64,000 nt of DNA, taken from Selenomonadaceae bacterium. Lineage in GTDB: Bacteria > Bacillota > Negativicutes > Selenomonadales > Selenomonadaceae. The notes beneath the pieces were generated by a model, which was given only the letters and a program-made list of their open reading frames with translations, was not told the DNA's origin and ran no database searches. Numbering within the stretch: the stretch's first letter is position 1; every line of letters begins with the position of its first letter. A program made the position numbers and the translations under genes. This document shows, piece after piece, positions 43,101 through 49,090 of the stretch. The stretch spans positions 248,001 through 312,000 of the forward strand of contig JAFXQM010000002.1 of assembly GCA_017527075.1 (NCBI GenBank), given 5' to 3'.

Positions 43101-43767
43101 GAGCCGACAGTTTCCGCCGTGTAGAAGTCGCCCGAAATTTTCAGCGTGTCGTTCGCGTCGAGACCGCTGACAGTATCGTTGCCGTCGCCCGCCGCGTAAG
43201 TGATTGACATAACTTTGTCTTTGCTATCAATGGAAATGGAATCGTTTCCTTTGCCGCCGTTGAGCGTGACGCCGTGGGTGCCGGAAGTGGAAATTGTATC
43301 GTCGCCCGCGCCCCCGTCGAGAAAAATATAGTCGACGTAAAAAAGCCCTGAGCCTTGGTCGATACCGCCGTTGCCGACGTTGGAAATTAAGTCGTCGTCG
43401 TCGCCGCCGTTGAGCGTGACGCCTGTGGAGTGAGAGTCATTGTAAATGGAATCGTTGCCCGCCCCGCCGTTTATGGAAGCGGAGTGACTGTATTCCTCGT
43501 TGCGAATGTAATCGTTGCCTGCGCCTGCGTCGATTACGGCACTTCGGCCTCTGTTGTTGATAATGTCATCGTCGCCTGCGCCCGCATTGATTGTGGATTT
43601 GTGCCCGGAATAATTTTTGATTGAATCGTCGCCGCCGAGAGCATTTATTATGGCGTTCTTGCCTTGATTCTCAATCGTGTCGTTGTCGTTCGTGCCGTTG
43701 ACGACGGCTTTTTTTTGTCGTTATAAATCTCCGCGAAGCGTTGCAGGTCAAAAATATTTTTTTCCAT
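40130..43767 (-). CDS. large RTX-type calcium-binding repeat protein, reading frame split by A8 tract
   Basis: The repeats open a frame from ~43725 to 40130, but no start is upstream of them in that frame. A good start (ATG 43767, RBS GGAGATG) gives MEKNIFDLQRFAEIYNDKKK in another frame. At AAAAAAAA (43709-43716) a -1 shift joins it to the repeat frame, reading AVVNGTNDNDTIENQG. The joined protein is ~1212 residues. The first half has degenerate repeats (INAGAGNDYIRN), followed by canonical nonapeptides such as GGAGNDSLGGGSGKDTLRGG and a C-terminus like that of RTX gene 1. Either programmed frameshifting, phase variation or a sequencing error. Inferred exported by type I secretion. Confidence 0.8.
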
Positions 43768-43905
43768 GAAGCACATCTCCAATCAAAATTTTTTTCCCAT
43801 TATAACCTTCGAGCGGGGCGACGCAATAATTTTCGGATTAAACTTTCGTAAAAAAAATGGTCGGCGAAAATTCTTCGCTGACCACTGAAAGCTGACTGCT
43901 GAAAA

Positions 43906-44367
43906 TTATTTTACGGGGACGCAGTGTTTGTCGTTGATGTCGGCGACCTTTTGAACGCGGCGACGATATTTCTCCGCAGTCAAAGGTTCGGTCTTCATCC
44001 AAGTCTTTACAATTTCCATGGCGATGGCTGAGCCGATAATTTTTCCGCCGATGCAAAGGACGTTGGAGTCGGTGTGCTCGCGGCTGAGTTGCGCGCAGAA
44101 GGGGTCTTGGCAGACGGCCGCGTAAATGCCGCAGATTTTGTTGGCGATGAGCGCGCTGCCGTATCCGACGCCGTCAACGAAAATTCCGCGCTCGCATTCG
44201 CCCCTGGCGACGGCAAGAGCCGCGGGGTAGACGAAGTCCGACAGGTCGCAGCCTTCCTCGTCGTAAGTGCCGAAGTCTTTGACTTCGTGGCCCTGCTCTT
44301 CGAGATAAGCTTTGATTTGATTTTTGAGCGCAGTGCCGGCGTGGTCGTTCGCCATTGCAATTTTCAT
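43906..44367 (-). CDS. RpiB/LacAB-family sugar-phosphate isomerase
   Basis: 153 residues from ATG 44367, seven bases after GGGAGG. It begins MKIAMANDHAGTALKNQIKA and contains HEVKDFGTYDEEGCDLSDF, GVGYGSALIANKICGIYAAV and SREHTDSNVLCIGGKIIG, the RpiB-type layout (ribose-5-phosphate isomerase B or an allied aldose isomerase). The active-site loop reads DGVGYG, where the family usually has a cysteine and GTG(I/G)G, so the substrate could differ from ribose-5-phosphate. Confidence 0.85.
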   Translation of the reverse strand: MKIAMANDHAGTALKNQIKAYLEEQGHEVKDFGTYDEEGCDLSDFVYPAALAVARGECERGIFVDGVGYGSALIANKICGIYAAVCQDPFCAQLSREHTDSNVLCIGGKIIGSAIAMEIVKTWMKTEPLTAEKYRRRVQKVADINDKHCVPVK

Positions 44368-44423
44368 CCGAATTCCTCCCCAAAAATATTTTGCACAGTT
44401 TAACATGCCGACGGAAAAAAATA

Positions 44424-44449
44424 AAGCCCGAAAAAATCTTCGGGCTTCA
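44424..44449 (-). terminator. terminator of the zinc-ribbon protein gene
   Basis: AAGCCCGAA-aaaatc-TTCGGGCTT stem with T run on the minus-strand transcript. Confidence 0.75.
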
Positions 44450-44479
44450 AGTGCAATGACTTATCTTTGTGTGAAATTT

Positions 44480-44782
44480 TTATTGGAATTGGGCGCGCCT
44501 GGCAGGGCGATGTTTACTGAAGCAATCGCGGCAGTAGACGGGGCGGTCGTTCTTGGGTTCGAACGGCACTTCCGTTTCCTTGCCGCAGTCGGCGCACGTC
44601 ACGGTGAACATTTGGCGTTGCTCTCCGCCGTCGCGATTGCGCTTGCGTTTGTCGCGGCAGTCGCGGCAACGCACAGGTTCGTTCTCGAAGCCGCGCTCGT
44701 GGTAAAATTCCTGCTCGCCCGCGCTGAAAATAAATTCTTTTCCGCAGTCCTTGCACACGAGGGTTTTGTCTTCAAAAGCCAT
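44480..44782 (-). CDS. small zinc-ribbon protein (two CxxC-x17-CxxC type modules)
   Basis: 100 residues with two zinc-binding units: CKDCGKEFIF...CRDCRDKRK and CADCGKETEVPF...CRDCFSKH. The spacing between CxxC pairs fits the probable zinc-ribbon family called CxxC-x17-CxxC. The proteins are small, basic and soluble and are thought to bind nucleic acid, but their role is unknown. It starts after AAGGAG, single-gene unit. Confidence 0.8.
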   Translation of the reverse strand: MAFEDKTLVCKDCGKEFIFSAGEQEFYHERGFENEPVRCRDCRDKRKRNRDGGEQRQMFTVTCADCGKETEVPFEPKNDRPVYCRDCFSKHRPARRAQFQ

Positions 44783-44906
44783 TAAAAAATCTCCTTACAG
44801 CACAAAAAATTCTCTCGTTCGACTCGAAACTTGCCCCCGAATCGATACGCGCAGATTATATCACGCTTTATAAAAAAAGCAAGCATGCGTAAGCCCAAAG
44901 AAAAAA

Positions 44907-44930
44907 GAGCGGTCGCTTTGACCGCTCAAA
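44907..44930 (-). terminator. terminator of the minCDE operon
   Basis: GAGCGGTC-gcttt-GACCGCTC perfect 8-bp stem just after minE, with T run on the minus strand. Confidence 0.85.
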
Positions 44931-44935
44931 AAATT

Positions 44936-45202
44936 TTAACGCGCGTGGCGCATGGAGTTGACGGGGATGTTGGCGACGAGCGCAACCGAGTCGGAATCAT
45001 TTTCGAGCGCAATCTCCATGTCGGCGCGGTTTATGTTCATGTACTTGGACAAGACGATTATAATTTCTTCCTTAATCTTTTCCATAATCTCCGGCGAAAT
45101 GCTGGCGCGGTCGTGAATGAGCACGACTTGCAAACGTTCCTTGGCGACAGCTCCGGATTTTTTCTCGGACATGCCGAAGACCCTCTTTAAAACGTCAAGC
45201 AT
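44936..45202 (-). CDS. minE: cell-division topological specificity factor MinE
   Basis: 88 residues, standard length. It starts with an amphipathic segment (MLDVLKRVFG), then AVAKERLQVVLIHDRASISP, the anti-MinCD region, and the dimer domain INRADMEIALENDSDSVALV. It drives MinCD oscillation that places the septum at mid-cell. Twelve bases after minD. Confidence 0.97.
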   Translation of the reverse strand: MLDVLKRVFGMSEKKSGAVAKERLQVVLIHDRASISPEIMEKIKEEIIIVLSKYMNINRADMEIALENDSDSVALVANIPVNSMRHAR

Positions 45203-45214
45203 GGGCAGTCCTCC

Positions 45215-46006
45215 TTACAGCAAGCCGAAAAGTTTTTTCAGGCGCGCGAAGAAACCTTCCTTCTGCGGCTTGAGGAAGGGGACGCTTTCGCCGCAAAGTC
45301 TGGCGACGATATTTTTGTACGCCTGCCCTGCCGACGAGTTGCTCATGGTGATGACTGGCTCGCCTCTGTTCGTGGCAACGACAACGTTTTCGTCGTCGGG
45401 GACCTGCCCGATACAATCGACGGATAAAATTTCGTCGATGTCGCCCATGTCGAGCATGTCGCCCTTCTCCACCATCTGCGGACGAATTCTGTTGACGATG
45501 AGCTTTACGTTTTCTTTGTCCGCGCGTCCGAGTTCGCCGATGATTTTGTCCGCGTCGCGCACGGCAGAAATTTCGGGCATGGTCACGACGATGGCTGTGT
45601 CGGCGGCGGCAATTGCGGTCTTGAATCCTTGCTCAATGCCGGCGGGGCAATCGATGATGATAAAGGCGAATTCCTTTTTCATCTCCTCGCAGAGCGTGAC
45701 GAGTTGTTCGGGATTGACGGCGGATTTGTCTTTGACCTGCGACGTGGGCAGCAGGTAAAGGTTTTCGTATTTTTTGTGGCGAACGAGAGCTTTCTTGTAA
45801 GCGACGCGCCCGCTTGTCACGTCGACGAGGTCATACAAGATTCGATTCTCCAAGCCGAGCAAGAGGTCGAGGTTGCGCAGACCCGTGTCCGTGTCAATCA
45901 GCGCGACTTTGTTTCCGCGCATGGCGAGCCCGACGCCGATGTTCGCCGTGGTCGTCGTCTTGCCGACGCCGCCTTTGCCCGACGTTATTACCAAAATTTG
46001 ACTCAT
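45215..46006 (-). CDS. minD: septum-site determining ATPase MinD
   Basis: 263 residues. Deviant Walker A SGKGGVGKTTTTANIG at the start, DTDTGLRNLDLLLGLENRIL, IIDCPAGIEQGF and a C-terminal amphipathic membrane-targeting helix (FFARLKKLFGLL). It recruits MinC to the membrane and is displaced by MinE. Gene order minC-minD-minE is the usual one. Confidence 0.97.
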   Translation of the reverse strand: MSQILVITSGKGGVGKTTTTANIGVGLAMRGNKVALIDTDTGLRNLDLLLGLENRILYDLVDVTSGRVAYKKALVRHKKYENLYLLPTSQVKDKSAVNPEQLVTLCEEMKKEFAFIIIDCPAGIEQGFKTAIAAADTAIVVTMPEISAVRDADKIIGELGRADKENVKLIVNRIRPQMVEKGDMLDMGDIDEILSVDCIGQVPDDENVVVATNRGEPVITMSNSSAGQAYKNIVARLCGESVPFLKPQKEGFFARLKKLFGLL

Positions 46007-46018
46007 ATAACTTTCTCC

Positions 46019-46088
46019 TTAGGGACTAGGGACTGGGGACTAGGGACTAGGATTTTCATTCCTAATTCCTAATTCCTAATTCCTAATT
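46019..46088. repeat. 7-bp repeat element between minC and minD
   Basis: GGGACTA units on one side and TTCCTAA units on the other, able to pair partly. Confidence 0.75.
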
Positions 46089-46092
46089 AATT

Positions 46093-46737
46093 TTACCGCG
46101 CGACGGGTTCAAAGATAATCCTGTTGTCCTTAATCATGGCGCGCTCCGCCTGATTGGTTTTGACATCTTCGTCGGGGGCACGCGCGATTAAGTCGGCAAT
46201 GCGAATTTGCGCGGGCATGAGCCTGTCGGCCACCACGCACGCCGTCTTGTCCCCGAAGGCACCCGCGTGGACGAATCCTCGGCACGTGCCGCGAATGTCA
46301 ATCGAGCCGCCCGCGATGACCTGCGCGCCCGGATTCACGTTGCCGCAAATCAGCACGGAGCAATTCGCCTTGACCTCTTGCCCGCCGCGCACCGTCCGAT
46401 TTATCACCATCATCTTTTGAGCTTCCTCGACGCTCTCTTTGAATTTTTGCGCGGGAGCTTTGGTGGAAGTGTCGCGCGACGGCGGCGCAAGGTTCGGGCG
46501 TTTGAGCTCGGTGCTGAAAAGCATTCCGTGCCGGTGGAACATGCGGCGCAATGCCTCGTTCTGCTCCTCGGCGAAGTAACCCTTCGGCACGAAAACCGTC
46601 GTCCCGCGAATGAAGAATCCGTCGCCCGACTGGAGCTTGGCGAGAAGATTCGCTTGCACGTCGTCGAAGGTCGCGCCCTTTGCGAACGTCAGCTGCAACC
46701 CGTACTTGAGCCCCTTAATCGTAACTATATCACTCAT
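46093..46737 (-). CDS. minC: septum-site determining protein MinC
   Basis: 214 residues from ATG 46737 (AGGCGG eight bases upstream; GTG 46746 is too close). The N-terminal domain reads SDIVTIKGLKYGLQLTFAKG; the C-terminal beta-helix NCSVLICGNVNPGAQVIAGG then GSIDIRGTCRGFVHAG is characteristic. It inhibits FtsZ assembly away from mid-cell. First gene of the min operon. Confidence 0.93.
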   Translation of the reverse strand: MSDIVTIKGLKYGLQLTFAKGATFDDVQANLLAKLQSGDGFFIRGTTVFVPKGYFAEEQNEALRRMFHRHGMLFSTELKRPNLAPPSRDTSTKAPAQKFKESVEEAQKMMVINRTVRGGQEVKANCSVLICGNVNPGAQVIAGGSIDIRGTCRGFVHAGAFGDKTACVVADRLMPAQIRIADLIARAPDEDVKTNQAERAMIKDNRIIFEPVAR

Positions 46738-46840
46738 TTTTATCACCGCCTATGAATTAAAAATGATTCCGCCTGCATTATACATAATCTGCCGCCGCTT
46801 GCCAATATTCTTTACAGATTTTTTTCAGCGACTGTCACCT

Positions 46841-46868
46841 TGCAGAAAAATTTTGTGAAAGGTATAAT
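46841..46868 (+). promoter_or_regulatory. promoter upstream of the TPR pseudogene
   Basis: TTGCAG at 46841-46846, 16 bases, TATAAT at 46863-46868. The TATAAT and downstream start region resemble those of the NERD-helicase gene at 49065. Confidence 0.5.
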
Positions 46869-46888
46869 TTTCTACCAAGGTGAGGATT

Positions 46889-47304
46889 ATGGCAGAATTT
46901 ATTTCTCAGGCTAAACAAAAATTCTCCGAGGCTTTAAACTTGCTAAAAGCGATGACTGTTCCGGTGCGATAAAACTTTACACTGAGGCTATCGAACTCAA
47001 TCCGAATTTTGCCGAAGCGTACTTAAATCGCGGCAATACTTATAATAAGCACGGACAATACGAGCGAGCGACTCAAGATTACGACAAAGCTATCGAACTC
47101 AATCCGAATTTTGCCAACGCTTACTACAATCGCGGCAATACTTATAAAAATCTGGGCGATTATCATCGGGCGATTGCAGATTTTAACAAGTATGCAGAGC
47201 TCAATCCGAGTGACGCTGCCAATGCTTATAAAATGCTCGGAGAATGTTATCAGGCTCTCGCCGAAAAAAGCACAAAGCATTTTTACCAGACAAAAAATTT
47301 TTAG
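46889..47304 (+). pseudogene. TPR-protein pseudogene, truncated homologue of the NERD-helicase-TPR gene
   Basis: Starts well (RBS AAGGTGAGG, ATG 46889) but one T is missing at about 46935 relative to the copy near 51000, so translation stops after 27 codons. Restoring that base gives AIKLYTEAIELNPNFAEAYL, then two more TPR units ending AEKSTK, closely similar at DNA level to the C-terminal TPR region at 50990-51448. The NERD and helicase domains are missing. It marks the left copy of a decayed tandem duplication. Confidence 0.8.
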
Positions 47305-47428
47305 CGACGACGCCCGCAAATCGCGTGATAAGTTTCATTTATAAATTTCGCCGCGCTGATTGACATTGCAAAAAAGAAAATCTATAATCGACGCAAAGGT
47401 TAAGAAATTTTTTGGGAGGGTGTATTTA
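46961..47428 (+). repeat. duplicated block A, left copy (partner 51025-51599)
   Basis: TPR coding end plus the intergenic stretch up to GGGAGGGTGTATTTA. The intergenic parts match almost base for base with 51448-51599, including AAATCGCGTGATAAGTTTCA and TATAATCG. Confidence 0.85.
47360..47388 (+). promoter_or_regulatory. consensus promoter of the carboxyltransferase gene
   Basis: TTGACA at 47360-47365, exactly 17 bases, TATAAT at 47383-47388, followed by GGGAGGG before ATG 47428. In the duplicate copy at 51530-51558 the -35 is TTGATA. Confidence 0.88.
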
Positions 47429-48816
47429 TGGCGAAACCGCTTCAAATCATGGAAACAGTCTTGCGCGACGGGCACCAATCGCTGCTTGCCACGCGTATGC
47501 GTTATCGTCAAATGGAGCCGATGTTGGCGAGCCTCGACAAAATCGGTTATAAAGCTCTGGAGGCTTGGGGCGGCGCGACCTTCGACAGCTGCCTGAGATT
47601 TTTGGACGAAGACCCGTGGGAACGCCTCGACAAACTCAAGGCGAACCTCAAGAACACTCCGATTCAAATGCTCCTGCGCGGACAAAATCTCCTCGGTTAC
47701 AACCACTACTCCAACGACGTCGTGGAAAAATTTGTTCAGCACGCCTCGGCGCACGGCATCGGCGTCTTCCGCATCTTCGACGCGCTTAACGACGTTCGCA
47801 ACCTGCGCGTCGCCATCAAAGCCGCGCTCGCTTGCCCCGAAAAGCCCGAAGTCCAAGGCTGCCTCGTTTACACGATAAGCCCCGTCCACACAAATGAAAT
47901 GTTCGTTGAGCTCGCCAAAGAGTTGCAGGAGATGGGCTGCCACTCCGTCTGCATTAAGGACATGTCGGGCTTGCTCGCGCCTTACGCCGCCGACGACCTC
48001 GTCAAGAAACTCAAAGCCGGCTTGGATATCCCCGTCGAACTCCACACGCACTGCACGAGCGGCTTCGGGCACGCCACTTACCTCAAGGCAATCGAAGCGG
48101 GCGTGGACATCGTCGACTGCGCGCTCTCTCCGTTCTCCAGCGACACGTCCCAGCCGTGCACAGAAACAATCGTCGCCATGCTCGCGGGGCACGAACGCGA
48201 CACAGGGCTCGACCGCCAGGCAATGACTCCGATTGCCAAACATTTCCTCGGCGTCAAGAAAGAATTGATTGAAGAGTTCGGGCTGAAAGGTTACTTCGAC
48301 ATCAACGTCAACGTCCTCGACTTCCAAATCCCCGGCGGCATGCTCTCCAATCTCGCCAACCAACTCAAAGAGGCGGGCATGGAAGAAAAATATCAGGACC
48401 TCCTCGACGAAATGCCTCGCGTCCGCGCTGACGCAGGTTATCCGCCGCTCGTCACTCCGTCCAGCCAAATCGTCGGCACGCAGGCGACAATGAACGTCAT
48501 GACCGGCGAACGTTACAAGATGGTGCCCAACGAATTCAAAGATATGGTTCGCGGAAAATTCGGACGCACGCCCGTGCCCGTCGACCGCAACTTCATCATC
48601 AACACGCTCAAGGTTCCCGAAGACCAAATCATCGACGATTGCTCCGTCGAAGACGCAAAGGGCGAGACCTTCGCGCAATTCAAAGATGAACTTATCAACA
48701 AAGGTTTCCTCAACCCGACCGACGAGGACGTTCTTAGTTACGCGCTCTTCCCGCAAGTCGCCGAAGAATTTTTCAAGAAGCATTACAAGCAGGTCACCGC
48801 CTACAAAAGAGGATAA
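47428..48816 (+). CDS. biotin-dependent carboxyltransferase subunit without biotin domain (OadA / 5S-like)
   Basis: 462 residues. HMGL-like TIM barrel with ETVLRDGHQSLLATRMRYRQ, FRIFDALNDVRNLRVAIKAA, a metal-site and carbamylated-lysine region SVCIKDMSGLLAP, and ELHTHCTSGFGHATYLKAIE, then the conserved carboxylase domain up to the end at YKRG. No C-terminal biotinyl domain (no AMKM), as in transcarboxylase 5S subunits and split oxaloacetate decarboxylase/pyruvate carboxylase B chains; the biotin carrier must be encoded elsewhere. It moves carboxyl groups between oxaloacetate/pyruvate and biotin, probably in succinate-propionate or oxaloacetate metabolism. Its 3' end is duplicated at 51600. 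Confidence 0.93.
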   Translation: MAKPLQIMETVLRDGHQSLLATRMRYRQMEPMLASLDKIGYKALEAWGGATFDSCLRFLDEDPWERLDKLKANLKNTPIQMLLRGQNLLGYNHYSNDVVEKFVQHASAHGIGVFRIFDALNDVRNLRVAIKAALACPEKPEVQGCLVYTISPVHTNEMFVELAKELQEMGCHSVCIKDMSGLLAPYAADDLVKKLKAGLDIPVELHTHCTSGFGHATYLKAIEAGVDIVDCALSPFSSDTSQPCTETIVAMLAGHERDTGLDRQAMTPIAKHFLGVKKELIEEFGLKGYFDINVNVLDFQIPGGMLSNLANQLKEAGMEEKYQDLLDEMPRVRADAGYPPLVTPSSQIVGTQATMNVMTGERYKMVPNEFKDMVRGKFGRTPVPVDRNFIINTLKVPEDQIIDDCSVEDAKGETFAQFKDELINKGFLNPTDEDVLSYALFPQVAEEFFKKHYKQVTAYKRG

Positions 48817-48842
48817 ATCGTCAAGACGCTAATAAAAAATTT

Positions 48843-48874
48843 TTCCCGTCGAAGTCGGCGGGATTTTTTTTTGC
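48843..48874 (+). terminator. terminator of the carboxyltransferase gene
   Basis: CCCGTCGAAGTCGGCGGG hairpin followed by ATTTTTTTTT. Its duplicate is at 51826-51852. Confidence 0.75.
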
Positions 48875-48889
48875 GTCGGGCGCGGGCGA

Positions 48890-48917
48890 TTGACAAAAAT
48901 CTTTCCGCAGATAGAAT
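48890..48917 (+). promoter_or_regulatory. promoter, left copy of the sufC-type promoter
   Basis: TTGACA, 16 bases, TAGAAT. In the right copy (51867-51894) the same promoter stands before sufC; here it stands before the NERD-helicase gene. Confidence 0.6.
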
Positions 48918-49025
48918 TAGTGACTGGTGGTTAGTGATTAGTGGTTAGAAATTTTCAACTCCAAACTCCAAACTCCTAACTCCAAACTCCTAACTCCAAA
49001 CTCCAAACTCCTAACTCCTAACTAA
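48917..49025. repeat. long 7-bp tandem repeat element (about a dozen units)
   Basis: GTGGTTA/GTGATTA units, then many CTCCAAA/CTCCTAA units. The corresponding element in the duplicate (51892-51996) has uniform CTCCTAA units and a different unit number, so the tract has changed since duplication. Confidence 0.85.
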
Positions 49026-49034
49026 CAGGGGGCG

Positions 49035-49070
49035 AATCGATTTACAAGAGCGAAGTATTAAAGATATAAT
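49035..49070 (+). promoter_or_regulatory. fusion point with sufB-derived 19-mer and -10 box before the NERD-helicase gene
   Basis: AATCGATTTACAAGAGCGA (49035-49053) is identical to sufB coding bases 52804-52822. TATAAT follows at 49065-49070, and TTACAA inside the 19-mer is 17 bases upstream, so the sufB remnant may provide a -35 box. Confidence 0.6.
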
Positions 49071-49090
49071 TTTTCTCGGAGGTGAGAGCT

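Larger units (their letters stand above)
48620..49038 (+). repeat. duplicated block B, left copy (partner 51600-52008)
   Basis: End of the carboxyltransferase gene, terminator, promoter TTGACA/TAGAAT, 7-bp repeats and GGGGGCGAATC. Matches 51600-52008. In the coding part, four differences were seen and all are in third codon positions. Confidence 0.87.

Noticed and set aside
47335..48783. 482-residue open frame on the minus strand
   Set aside because: Antisense shadow of the carboxyltransferase gene; no ribosome site or recognisable domain.
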